Source: Sedimentitalea sp042687825
GTDB lineage: Bacteria; Pseudomonadota; Alphaproteobacteria; Rhodobacterales; Rhodobacteraceae
NCBI RefSeq assembly: GCF_042687825.1
Contig: NZ_JBHUQE010000001.1
Span: 186,001 to 250,000, forward strand
Length of the DNA stretch: 64,000 bases
Direction of reading: 5' to 3'
In this document: piece by piece, positions 7,596 through 16,365 of the stretch
Position numbering within the stretch: the stretch's first letter is position 1
Layout of the letters: each line of letters starts with the position of its first letter
Notes under the pieces: generated by a model
What the model was told of the DNA's origin: nothing
The model's database searches: none
The model's input: the letters and a program-made list of their open reading frames with translations, nothing else
Translations under genes and position numbers: made by a program

Positions 7596-9287
7596 ATGAA
7601 TGTCGTGAACACAAAACCCGGCGTGTGGAAATCCGGCAAGGGCAAGGGGCGCAGAACCCCGAAAGGGCGTCAATTTGACGACGCGGCCCTGCAAGAGGTG
7701 CGCGCGCTTTTGGGTGAATCGCCCCGACGCCGGGACCTGCTGATCGAATTCCTGCATCTGATCCAGGACCGCTATGGCTGTCTGTCCGCCGCACATCTGC
7801 GCGCATTGGCCGAAGAGATGCGTCTGTCTCAGGCCGAAGTGTACGAAGTGGCCAGTTTCTATGCCCATTTCGACGTGGTGAAAGAGGGTGAAACGCCGCC
7901 GCCCGACCTGACCATACGGGTTTGCGACAGTCTGTCCTGCGAACTGGCCGGGGCACAACAGTTGATGACGGCCCTCAAGGACGGGCTGGATCCGGCCAAG
8001 GTGCGGGTTTTGCGCGCGCCTTGCATGGGGCGCTGCGATTCTGCACCGGTGCTGGAAATCGGTCACAATCACATCGATCATGCCACACCGGAACGGGTGC
8101 AGTCCGCCATTTCGGCGAACGACATTCATGCGCATGTGCCGGATTACCAGGGACTAAAGGACTACCGGGCCGATGGCGGCTATGACGCGTTGACCGCTTT
8201 GCGCGGTGGGTCTGCGACTCCGGACAAGGTTCAGGAACAGATCCTGAGTTCCGGCCTGCGCGGATTGGGCGGTGCCGGCTTTCCTTCCGGTCGAAAATGG
8301 TCGTTCGTACGCGCCGAAGCCGGACCACGCTATCTGGCCGTGAACGGCGATGAGGGCGAACCCGGAACCTTCAAGGACCGGTACTATCTGGAGAGGACAC
8401 CACATCTGTTCCTCGAAGGCATGCTGATCGCAGCCTGGGCGATCGAGGCGGAAACCTGCTTTATCTACATGCGCGACGAATATCCGGCCGTGCTGGAAAT
8501 CCTGCGGCGCGAAATCGCCGCGCTCGAGGCCGCCGGGTTGGTGCCGGCCGGGTTTATCGACCTGCGGCGCGGCGCCGGCGCCTATATCTGCGGCGAAGAG
8601 AGCGCGATGATCGAAAGCATCGAAGGTAAACGTGGCATCCCGCGCCACCGACCGCCCTTTGTCGCGCAGGTGGGCGTTTTCGGCCGCCCGACCCTCGTGC
8701 ACAATGTCGAAACCCTGTACTGGGTCGCGCGCATCTGCCGTGAGGGACCGGAAGTGCTCAGCGCCACGGAACATAACGGGCGCAAGGGATTGCGCTCCTA
8801 TTCGGTGTCCGGTCGGGTCAAGAATCCCGGCGTCTATCTGCTGCCTGCGGGTTCGACCATCGCCGACATCATTGCGGCCTGCGGTGGCATGCTGGAGGGC
8901 CATGCGTTCAAGGCGTATCAACCCGGCGGACCGTCGGCCGGCCTGCTGCCGGCAACGATGAATGACATTCCGATGGATTTCGATACGTTGCAGCCCCACG
9001 GCAGCTTTATCGGCTCGGCCGCTATCGTCATCCTGTCCGAGCAGGACAGCGCACGGGATGCCGCACTGAACATGCTGCGGTTTTTCGAGGATGAAAGCTG
9101 TGGCCAGTGCACACCCTGCCGGGTCGGGTGCGAAAAGGCGGTCAAGCTGATGCAGGCCGACACCTGGGACCAGCCGCTGCTGACAGATCTGTGCAATGTG
9201 ATGGTCGACGCCAGCATCTGTGGTCTGGGACAGGCGGCGCCCAATCCGATCCTGCTGACCATGAAACATTTCGCGGACGAGGTCTGA
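7596..9287 (+). CDS. NAD-dependent formate dehydrogenase, fused gamma-beta subunit
   Basis: A 563-residue cytoplasmic diaphorase subunit that passes electrons from formate oxidation to NAD. ATG 7596 is chosen because GGAG lies 8 bp upstream. The N-terminal third is NuoE/FdsG-like, a thioredoxin-like 2Fe-2S fold with CDSLSC (C-x4-C) and CMGRC (C-x3-C). The rest is NuoF/FdsB-like, with an NADH-binding GLGGAGFPSGRKW, an FMN-binding NGDEGEPGTFKDR, ICGEESAMIESIEGKRG, and the 4Fe-4S motif CGQCTPC with a later ICGLG cysteine. In Cupriavidus and Rhodobacter the two parts are separate genes (fdsG and fdsB); here they are one frame. It is followed 3 bp later by the catalytic subunit. Confidence 0.95.
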   Translation: MNVVNTKPGVWKSGKGKGRRTPKGRQFDDAALQEVRALLGESPRRRDLLIEFLHLIQDRYGCLSAAHLRALAEEMRLSQAEVYEVASFYAHFDVVKEGETPPPDLTIRVCDSLSCELAGAQQLMTALKDGLDPAKVRVLRAPCMGRCDSAPVLEIGHNHIDHATPERVQSAISANDIHAHVPDYQGLKDYRADGGYDALTALRGGSATPDKVQEQILSSGLRGLGGAGFPSGRKWSFVRAEAGPRYLAVNGDEGEPGTFKDRYYLERTPHLFLEGMLIAAWAIEAETCFIYMRDEYPAVLEILRREIAALEAAGLVPAGFIDLRRGAGAYICGEESAMIESIEGKRGIPRHRPPFVAQVGVFGRPTLVHNVETLYWVARICREGPEVLSATEHNGRKGLRSYSVSGRVKNPGVYLLPAGSTIADIIAACGGMLEGHAFKAYQPGGPSAGLLPATMNDIPMDFDTLQPHGSFIGSAAIVILSEQDSARDAALNMLRFFEDESCGQCTPCRVGCEKAVKLMQADTWDQPLLTDLCNVMVDASICGLGQAAPNPILLTMKHFADEV

Positions 9288-9290
9288 GTC

Positions 9291-12059
9291 ATGAGCAAGT
9301 CTGTCACATTCAAACTGAACGGCCGGGACGTCACCGCCGAGGCGGATGAAACCATCTGGCAGGTGGCGAAACGTATTGGCACCACCATACCGCACCTTTG
9401 TCACAAGGATGCACCCGACTTCCGGTCGGACGGAAACTGCCGGGCCTGCATGGTCGAAATCGACGGCGAACGGACACTTGCGGCCTCGTGCATTCGTACG
9501 CCGACCGATGGGATGGTGGTCACCACCGACAGTGCCCGCGCCACAACGGCCCGTAAAATGGTGGTCGAGATGCTGGTGGCGGACCAGCCGCCGCGCGAAG
9601 CGGCACATGACCGGGACTCGCATTTCTGGCAGATGGCCGATCTGCAAGGCGTCAGCGACAGCCGGTTCCCGGCCCTGGAAAGCGATCGCGTGCCACTGTT
9701 GGACGCGTCGCATCTGGCGATGTCGGTCAATCTGGACGCCTGCATCCACTGCAACCTGTGCGTCCGCGCCTGCCGCGAAGTTCAAGTCAACGATGTCATC
9801 GGCATGTCTGGCCGGGGCCACGACGCGCGTATCACCTTTGATTTCAACGACCCGATGGGCGCATCGACCTGCGTGGCCTGCGGTGAGTGCGTGCAGGCGT
9901 GCCCGACAGGGGCGCTGATGCCGGCGTCGGTGCTGGACGAAACCGGTCATGGCAGCAGCGCCGAGTTTGACCGCGAGGTACACAGCGTCTGCCCCTTCTG
10001 CGGTGTCGGCTGTCAGCTGAATTTCAAGGTCAGGGATGACAAGATCGCCTGGGTCGATGGCATCGACGGTCCGGCTAATGAAAACCGGCTCTGCGTCAAG
10101 GGCCGGTTCGGGTTCGACTATATCCACCACCCGCACCGCCTGACCAAGCCGTTGATCCGGCGCGACGATGCCCCCGCCAAGGGGTTGAACGTCGATCCCG
10201 CCAACCTGTCCAGCCATTTCCGCGAGGCCAGCTGGGACGAGGCGCTGGAGGTTGCCGCCCAAGGGCTTGCGGGCCGCGGCGCCGAGATCGCCGGGTTCGG
10301 CAGCGCCAAATGTTCGAACGAGGAGGCCTATCTGTTCCAGAAGCTGATCCGCCAGGCGTTTGGGCACAACAATGTCGATCATTGCACCCGCTTGTGCCAT
10401 GCCTCCTCGGTCGCGGCGCTGCTGGAAAACGTCGGCTCGGGCGCCGTGACGGCCACGTTCAACGAGATCGAAAACGCCGATGTGGCGATCGTGATCGGCG
10501 CCAACCCGGTCGAAAACCACCCGGTTGCGGCCACCTATTTCAAACAGTTCACCAAGCGCGGCGGCAAGCTGATCGTGATGGATCCGCGCGGCGTGGGATT
10601 GCGCCGGTTTGCCAGCCACATGCTGCAATTCCGACCTGGCACCGATGTGGCGATGCTGAACGCGATCATGAACGTGATCGTCGACGAGGGGCTGTATGAC
10701 GAACAATATATCGCCGCCTTTACCGAGAACTGGGAAGCCATGAAGGCCCATCTGGCCGATTTCACGCCCGAGAAGATGGAACCGCTGTGCGGCATCCCGG
10801 CCGAGATGCTGCGCGAAGTCGCCCGGACCTTTGCCGGCGCAAAGGCGGCGATGATCTTTTGGGGCATGGGGGTCAGTCAGCACATTCACGGCACCGACAA
10901 CTCCCGCTGCCTGATCAGTCTGGCGCTGATGTGCGGCCAGGTCGGGCGTCCCGGCGCCGGGCTGCATCCGCTGCGCGGGCAGAACAACGTGCAGGGTGCG
11001 TCGGATGCCGGCCTGATTCCGATGTTTCTGCCGGATTATCAGTCGGTCGAAGACGACGCCGTGCGTGCGGCTTTTGCACAGCTCTGGGACTCCGGGGATT
11101 TCTCAAACAAGAAGGGGCTGACGGTGGTCGAAATCATCGACGCCATTCACGCCGGTTCCATCCGCGGCATGTATATCATGGGCGAGAACCCGGCCATGTC
11201 CGACCCGGACGTGGAACATGCCCGCGCCGCCCTGGCCAAGCTGGATCACCTGGTGGTCCAGGACATCTTTCTGACCGAGACGGCCAACTTCGCCGATGTG
11301 GTTCTGCCATCCTCGGCCTGGCCGGAGAAAACCGGGACCGTGACAAACACCAACCGGCAGGTCCAGATGGGCCGTCCGGCGGTGCCGCCCCCCGGCGACG
11401 CCCGCGAGGATTGGTGGATCACCGTCGAACTGGCCAAACGGCTGGGGCTGGGCTGGGCCTATGATCATCCGCGCCAGGTGTTCGCCGAAATGACGCAGAA
11501 CATGCCCAGCCTGAAAAACATCACATGGGACCGGTTGGAAAACACCGCTGTCACCTATCCCAGCCTCTCACCCGAGGACCCGGGCCAGCCCATCGTGTTC
11601 GGCGACGGTTTCCCCCGACCCGAGGGGCGCGCCCGGTTCACGCCGGCCAACGTCACCGCGCCGGCGGAAACCCCGGATGACGAATATCCTATGATCCTGA
11701 CCACCGGACGGCAGCTGGAACATTGGCATACCGGCTCGATGACCCGCCGTTCCTCGGTGCTGGATTGGGCCGAACCCGAAGCCAATGCGTCGCTGCATCC
11801 GCAGACGCTACGCCGACTGGGCGTCGAACCCGGCGACATGATCGCGCTGGAAACCCGGCGCGGAAAGATCGAGGTGATGGCCCGCGCCGATCGCGCGATT
11901 GCCACGGATATGGTGTTTCTGCCCTTTGCCTTCGTCGAGGCCGCCGCAAACACCCTGACCAATCCGGCGCTGGATCCCTATGGCAAAATCCCCGAGTTCA
12001 AATTCTCGGCCTGCCGTGTCGCACCCGCCAACCGGCGCGAACACACGCCGGCGGAATGA
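9291..12059 (+). CDS. Formate dehydrogenase catalytic (alpha) subunit, Mo/W-bis-MGD
   Basis: A 922-residue FdsA/FdhF-type catalytic subunit oxidising formate to CO2. The N-terminus is NuoG-like, with a 2Fe-2S ferredoxin (CHKDAPDF, CRACM, then a further C). Two 4Fe-4S motifs follow (CIHCNLCVRAC and CVACGECVQACPTG). The molybdopterin domain opens with CPFCGVGCQ and ENRLCVKG, its own 4Fe-4S cluster. The metal ligand is the cysteine in CTRLCHASSV, so this is a Cys rather than a selenocysteine enzyme. GANPVENHPV and the C-terminal dinucleotide-binding domain (LTTGRQLEHWHTGSMTRRS) are present. No fdsC/fdhD or fdsD gene follows, so cofactor sulfuration must be served from elsewhere. Confidence 0.97.
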   Translation: MSKSVTFKLNGRDVTAEADETIWQVAKRIGTTIPHLCHKDAPDFRSDGNCRACMVEIDGERTLAASCIRTPTDGMVVTTDSARATTARKMVVEMLVADQPPREAAHDRDSHFWQMADLQGVSDSRFPALESDRVPLLDASHLAMSVNLDACIHCNLCVRACREVQVNDVIGMSGRGHDARITFDFNDPMGASTCVACGECVQACPTGALMPASVLDETGHGSSAEFDREVHSVCPFCGVGCQLNFKVRDDKIAWVDGIDGPANENRLCVKGRFGFDYIHHPHRLTKPLIRRDDAPAKGLNVDPANLSSHFREASWDEALEVAAQGLAGRGAEIAGFGSAKCSNEEAYLFQKLIRQAFGHNNVDHCTRLCHASSVAALLENVGSGAVTATFNEIENADVAIVIGANPVENHPVAATYFKQFTKRGGKLIVMDPRGVGLRRFASHMLQFRPGTDVAMLNAIMNVIVDEGLYDEQYIAAFTENWEAMKAHLADFTPEKMEPLCGIPAEMLREVARTFAGAKAAMIFWGMGVSQHIHGTDNSRCLISLALMCGQVGRPGAGLHPLRGQNNVQGASDAGLIPMFLPDYQSVEDDAVRAAFAQLWDSGDFSNKKGLTVVEIIDAIHAGSIRGMYIMGENPAMSDPDVEHARAALAKLDHLVVQDIFLTETANFADVVLPSSAWPEKTGTVTNTNRQVQMGRPAVPPPGDAREDWWITVELAKRLGLGWAYDHPRQVFAEMTQNMPSLKNITWDRLENTAVTYPSLSPEDPGQPIVFGDGFPRPEGRARFTPANVTAPAETPDDEYPMILTTGRQLEHWHTGSMTRRSSVLDWAEPEANASLHPQTLRRLGVEPGDMIALETRRGKIEVMARADRAIATDMVFLPFAFVEAAANTLTNPALDPYGKIPEFKFSACRVAPANRREHTPAE

Positions 12060-12156
12060 TCCGGCCCATGGCCGCGGCCAATAAAAATGTACATAAGGGG
12101 GCCGAGACGAGCCGGAATGGGGCGCTGTCGAAACGACCGAAGCCGAAGGGGCGTAT

Positions 12157-12855
12157 ATGACGGACAGTCTATTCGAGTTGCCAGCGGTGCCGGGCATTCC
12201 GGTCCGGAACATGGCTGCGACCTATCCCATCGGACGCATTTTCTGCGTCGGGCGCAACTATGCCGCCCATGCCGCCGAGATGGGCGTCGAGGTTGATCGG
12301 GAAAAGCCTTTCTACTTCACCAAATCCGCAGCACATGCGGTGCTCGGCGGTGCCCGGGTGCCCTATCCGTCCGGTACCGGAAACTATCACCACGAGATGG
12401 AACTGGCGCTGGCTATCGGTACTGCCGTTTTTCAGGCCGACATCGCTCAGGCGCGTGCGGCGGTCTTCGGATACTGCTGTGCGCTTGACATGACCCGACG
12501 CGATCTTCAGATCAGCGAGCGGTCCCAACAACGTCCCTGGTCGCTGGGCAAGGATGTCGAGTGTTCCGCAGTTTTTGCGCCTCTGACTCCCATCCGGGAC
12601 ATGGCTGCAATCGGCAGTCAGCGAATTCATCTGTCGGTGAACGGCGAAATTCGGCAGGATGCGACGCTGGCGGAACTGATCTGGAGCCCAGAGGAGATCA
12701 TTGCCCACCTGTCCGGCTTTTATCACCTGCGTCCCGGAGATCTGATCCTGACCGGCACCCCGGCGGGCGTCGGATCGGTCGTCCCCGGCGACGTGATATC
12801 CGGTAGCATCGACGGGCTGGACCCGGTCGAACTGACCCTGACGGCGGCGGCCTGA
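12157..12855 (+). CDS. Fumarylacetoacetate hydrolase family protein
   Basis: A 232-residue FAH-family enzyme, the compact single-domain form that includes fumarylpyruvate hydrolase, acylpyruvases and oxaloacetate decarboxylases. Metal-binding acidic residues lie in YHHEMELALAIG (E-x-E), and the family motifs CALDMTRRDLQ, PWSLGKD and LILTGTPAGVG follow in order. ATG 12157 has AGGGG 6 bp upstream. It starts 97 bp after the formate dehydrogenase and ends 169 bp before a TRAP transporter, so it may belong to either unit. The substrate cannot be read from the sequence; small acylpyruvates are likely. Name it as family only. Confidence 0.9.
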   Translation: MTDSLFELPAVPGIPVRNMAATYPIGRIFCVGRNYAAHAAEMGVEVDREKPFYFTKSAAHAVLGGARVPYPSGTGNYHHEMELALAIGTAVFQADIAQARAAVFGYCCALDMTRRDLQISERSQQRPWSLGKDVECSAVFAPLTPIRDMAAIGSQRIHLSVNGEIRQDATLAELIWSPEEIIAHLSGFYHLRPGDLILTGTPAGVGSVVPGDVISGSIDGLDPVELTLTAAA

Positions 12856-13024
12856 GCAGAAGATCGAGCCACAGAAACCCGCATAGCGCGAAAAGCGTGC
12901 CACAGGACGCCGACAATTCGACAGACCATACCTTGGGCGAATGCCGCAGATTGCACGCCAGACATTGCTGAGTCGGGTAAAACCATCTTAAGAATGGATA
13001 ATCCGTTCAACAGGGAGGATAGAC

Positions 13025-14071
13025 ATGACCCATCGGAGAAGGCTTTTGGGCTTTGCGGGTGCAGCGGCCATGGCCGCGTTGACCGCCGGCATCCCGGCAG
13101 CGCCGGCACTGGCACAAGAGGTCACGCTGAAGCTGCACCAGTTTCTGCCGGCACAGGCCAACGTGCCGAAACTGATCCTGGACGTCTGGGCCGACAAGGT
13201 CGAAGCGGCCTCGGATGGACGCATCAAGATCGACCGCTATCCGTCGATGCAACTGGGCGGGCGGCCCCCGGAACTGATGGATCAGGCCATCGACGGCGTG
13301 GCCGATATCGTCTGGACGGTTGTCGGCTATACGCCGGGCCGGTTCCCCAGCACCGAAGTCTTTGAGCTGCCGTTCATGATGACCAATGCGCGCGCCGTCA
13401 GCCGCGCCTATTGGGAGATGTTCGACAAGCACTGGAAGGATACCGAATTCAAGGATGTCCATATCCTGGGTACCTGGGTGCACGGCCCCGGCCTTATCCA
13501 TAGCAACAAGCCTGTTGCGACCCCCGAGGACCTGCAGGGCATGAAGATCCGCGGCGGGTCGCGCTCGATCAATTCCCTGCTGACGAAACTTGGGGCGACC
13601 CCGGTCGGCATGCCGGTCCCGGCAGTTCCCGAAGGCCTCTCCAAAGGCGTGATCGACGGCACCACCATCCCGTGGGAAGTCACCGCAGCCCTGAAAGTTC
13701 CTGAACTGGTGCACAACCATACCGAATTTACCGGCAATGCGCTGTACGTCCTGACCTTTGTTCTCGCGATGAACAAGGAAAAATACGAGAGCATGCCCGA
13801 CGACCTGAAAAAGGTACTGGATGATAATTCCGGGCTGGAGTTTTCGGTTTTTGCCGGTGGAACCCAGGAAGATTCCGATGGACCGGCCCGGCAGGCGGCG
13901 CTGGACAACGGCAACAACATCATCACGCTGGACGTGGAACAGACCGCAGTGTGGAAAGAAGCCAGCCAGCCGATCTATGACGAGTGGATCGCAGACATGA
14001 GTAGCAAGGGAATCGACGGTCAGGCCTTGATCGACGAAGCCCGGATGCTGATCGACAAGTACACGGAATAG
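13025..14071 (+). CDS. TRAP transporter solute-binding protein (DctP family)
   Basis: A 348-residue periplasmic binding protein of a tripartite ATP-independent transporter. It has an arginine-rich signal peptide (THRRRLLGF, then a hydrophobic stretch ending PALAQ) and a GGGAGG ribosome site before ATG 13025. The DctP signature is visible: VTLKLHQFLPAQ at the start, QLGGRPPELMDQAIDGVADI, ELPFMM, and GMKIRGGSRSINSLLTKLGATPVGMP. The arginine of KIRG is the one that usually holds the ligand carboxylate, so an organic acid is expected. It is followed by the DctQ and DctM genes. A LacI-family regulator lies just beyond them on the other strand. Confidence 0.95.
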   Translation: MTHRRRLLGFAGAAAMAALTAGIPAAPALAQEVTLKLHQFLPAQANVPKLILDVWADKVEAASDGRIKIDRYPSMQLGGRPPELMDQAIDGVADIVWTVVGYTPGRFPSTEVFELPFMMTNARAVSRAYWEMFDKHWKDTEFKDVHILGTWVHGPGLIHSNKPVATPEDLQGMKIRGGSRSINSLLTKLGATPVGMPVPAVPEGLSKGVIDGTTIPWEVTAALKVPELVHNHTEFTGNALYVLTFVLAMNKEKYESMPDDLKKVLDDNSGLEFSVFAGGTQEDSDGPARQAALDNGNNIITLDVEQTAVWKEASQPIYDEWIADMSSKGIDGQALIDEARMLIDKYTE

Positions 14072-14149
14072 CCGGCAACCGCTGAAAGTCGGCCGTGGTG
14101 GCGCTGTCACCACGGCTGCGGCCGGCCCGGCGTGTTGCAGGATGGTGGA

Positions 14150-14734
14150 ATGAAAAGTTTTATGATGGGTCTGGCCCGCGTCATGGCCTTTCTTGGCGGT
14201 GTCGTTCTGACGCTGCTGATCCTGCTGACCTGTGTTTCAATCGTTGGGCGGCTGCTGAACGGGTTTTTTCACGGCCCGCTGATGCAGAGCCTGGCGCCCG
14301 GCTTTGCCAGATGGATGATCGACATCGGGGTCGGCCCGGTGAATGGCGATTTCGAACTGGTCGAATCCGGAGTGGCTTTTGCCATCTTTGCCTTTCTTCC
14401 GCTGTGCCAGATCACGGCCGGGCACGCCTCGGTCGACATTTTCACCAACAGGTTTCCAGCGCGCCTGAACCGGTTCATGCGCATGATCACCGAGATCGTT
14501 TTTGCCGCAGTTCTGATCCTGATCGCCTGGAAACTCTATGACGGGATGACCAGCAAGATGCGCTATGGCGAAACCACCTTTTTGCTGCAATTCCCGATCT
14601 GGTGGGCCTATGCGGCCAGCCTGATCGGCGCCGTCGTGTCCGCGATCGTGGGCAGCTATGTCGCAGGTGCGCGCATTTACGAGTTTCTCACCGGCCGCAT
14701 TATCATCTGGGACGGCGTGGAGACGGATCAATGA
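14150..14734 (+). CDS. TRAP transporter small permease (DctQ)
   Basis: A 194-residue four-helix membrane protein. ATG 14150 with AGGA 7 bp upstream is preferred to a GTG at 14132 that has no ribosome site. Helices lie near residues 6-30 (MAFLGGVVLTLLILLTCVS), 70-90, 105-125 and 145-165. The conserved DctQ segment FAIFAFLPLCQITAGHASVDIF is visible in two parts. The central loop between helices 1 and 2 is longer than in many DctQ proteins. Its stop overlaps the DctM start by 4 bp. DctQ links the binding protein to the DctM channel in the inner membrane. Confidence 0.93.
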   Translation: MKSFMMGLARVMAFLGGVVLTLLILLTCVSIVGRLLNGFFHGPLMQSLAPGFARWMIDIGVGPVNGDFELVESGVAFAIFAFLPLCQITAGHASVDIFTNRFPARLNRFMRMITEIVFAAVLILIAWKLYDGMTSKMRYGETTFLLQFPIWWAYAASLIGAVVSAIVGSYVAGARIYEFLTGRIIIWDGVETDQ

Positions 14735-16047
14735 CGACGCTAGAGATCGGAATCGCCTCATTTCCGGCTTTGATGATCCTGATCTTTCTGCGGGTTCCGA
14801 TCGGTCTGGCGATGTTTCTGGTCGGCCTTTTCGGGCTGATTATTGTCACCGATGGCACGAATGTCGCGTTTTCGCGCCTCAAGAACGAAACCTACACCAC
14901 CTTTTCAAGCTATTCGCTGACGATCGTGCCGATGTTCCTGCTGATGGGGCATTTCGCGACGCTGGGTGGCATGTCCTCGGCCCTGTTCAAGGCTGCCGAA
15001 GGCTTTCTCGGCCACCGCAAGGGCGGGGTCGCCATGGCCGCCATCGGGGCCTGCGCCGGGTTCGGCGCGATCTGCGGCAGCTCGCTGGCAACCGCGGCGA
15101 CGATGGGCCGGGTGGCGCTGCCGGAACTCAAGCAATATGGCTATGCCGGCGGTTTTTCCACCGCGACTCTCGCCGCAGGCGGAACCCTGGGCATTCTGAT
15201 CCCGCCGTCGGTCGTACTGGTGATCTATGCGATCCTGACCGAACAGAACATCGCCAAACTGTTCCTGGCCGCCTTCATTCCCGGGCTATTGGCCGCGCTG
15301 GGCTATGTCATCGCGATTTCGATCTATGTGCGTCTTTACCCCGATTCTGCCGGCACCCGCCCCGCCGTTCCCTATGGCGAACGCTTTGCAGCGCTGTTTC
15401 GAGTCTGGCCCGTGCTGCTGGTCTTTGGCCTGGTCGTGGGCGGCATCTATCTGGGCTGGTTCACCCCCACCGAAGGCGCCGCGGTCGGCGCCGCCGGAAC
15501 CGGTGTGATCGCATTGTTGAATGGCGGCCTGACCCGTTTCACGCTGATGGAGAGCTTTATGGTCACCGCCCGATCAACCGCGATGATCTTTTTCATTGTC
15601 CTTGGCGCCGGGTTCTACAACGGTTTTCTCGCCCTGACCCAGGTGCCCCAGGAATTGTCCAATTTTGTCGTCAGCCAGGGGTTCAGCCCCTGGACCGTGC
15701 TGTCGCTGGTCCTGGTTTTCTATCTGCTGTTCGGCTGCCTGATGGACAGTCTCAGCATGATCCTGCTGACCATTCCCATTTTCTTTCCAGTCATCAGCGT
15801 ACTGGATTTCGGCCTCAGCCCGGAACAGGTAGCGATCTGGTTCGGCATTCTGGTTCTGATCGTGGTCGAGGTCGGCCTGATCACCCCGCCAGTTGGCATG
15901 AACCTGTTCATCATCAACGCGATGGATCGCCAGACCTCAATGGTGGAGACCTACAAGGCCGTGATGTTCTTTGTCGGCTCGGATCTGGTGCGGGTGGTGA
16001 TCCTGGTGCTGTTCCCAGCCATAACCCTGTTTCTGCTGCCGGGATAA
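14731..16047 (+). CDS. TRAP transporter large permease (DctM)
   Basis: A 438-residue, about 12-helix sodium-coupled permease. The ATG at 14731 overlaps the DctQ stop (ATGA). DctM signatures are present: LRVPIGLAMFLVGLFGL, VPMFLLMGHFATLGGMSSALF, GAICGSSLATAATMGRVALPE, AAGGTLGILIPPSVVLVIYAI and LITPPVGMNLFIINA. The length is typical. It closes the dctP-dctQ-dctM unit. A frame upstream of 14731 is also open but lies over the DctQ gene and is not coding. Confidence 0.96.
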   Translation: MTTLEIGIASFPALMILIFLRVPIGLAMFLVGLFGLIIVTDGTNVAFSRLKNETYTTFSSYSLTIVPMFLLMGHFATLGGMSSALFKAAEGFLGHRKGGVAMAAIGACAGFGAICGSSLATAATMGRVALPELKQYGYAGGFSTATLAAGGTLGILIPPSVVLVIYAILTEQNIAKLFLAAFIPGLLAALGYVIAISIYVRLYPDSAGTRPAVPYGERFAALFRVWPVLLVFGLVVGGIYLGWFTPTEGAAVGAAGTGVIALLNGGLTRFTLMESFMVTARSTAMIFFIVLGAGFYNGFLALTQVPQELSNFVVSQGFSPWTVLSLVLVFYLLFGCLMDSLSMILLTIPIFFPVISVLDFGLSPEQVAIWFGILVLIVVEVGLITPPVGMNLFIINAMDRQTSMVETYKAVMFFVGSDLVRVVILVLFPAITLFLLPG

Positions 16048-16160
16048 AGGACGGGCGGGATTTGGCGGAATCAGCCAATGCGTGCTAGGATGCCAAAGGT
16101 CAGTAACTGACGCGTTTTATTGAGCCCTTTTCTCGCTTATCGATTGTATCGGAGTCACTC

Positions 16161-16337
16161 ATGTACATCAGCCGCCTCATCGCCGCCGCCCCCCGAACAA
16201 CAGAGTTGACTGCCGAACTGTCGAAACTCAATGGTCCCTGTGTCGGGTGCACAGACTGCAGCGGTCTGTGCAAGGAACTGATCGAGGCCGTTCTATTGCC
16301 CGAACTGGTTCTTTCCAGGAAACACGCGGCGCAATGA
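16161..16337 (+). CDS. Small four-cysteine protein (CxxCxxCxxxC)
   Basis: A 58-codon frame from ATG 16161 with GGAG 6 bp upstream. The protein has a helical N-terminus, then GPCVGCTDCSGLCKEL, which places cysteines at 27, 30, 33 and 37. This C-x2-C-x2-C-x3-C spacing is that of a 4Fe-4S ferredoxin half, although the proline usual after the last cysteine is absent. A zinc site is the alternative. The C-terminus is a second helix (LIEAVLLPELVLS). It lies between the TRAP operon and the convergent LacI-family gene. I recall similar short proteins in Rhodobacterales but cannot name the family. The ribosome site and motif support it being real. Confidence 0.65.
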   Translation: MYISRLIAAAPRTTELTAELSKLNGPCVGCTDCSGLCKELIEAVLLPELVLSRKHAAQ

Positions 16338-16365
16338 GCACCAATCAACGCTGTCAGACCCGAAA

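Noticed and set aside
8154..10967. A 937-codon minus-strand frame opposite the formate dehydrogenase genes
   Set aside because: It is the antisense shadow of two well-supported genes and has His/Arg-rich low-information sequence.
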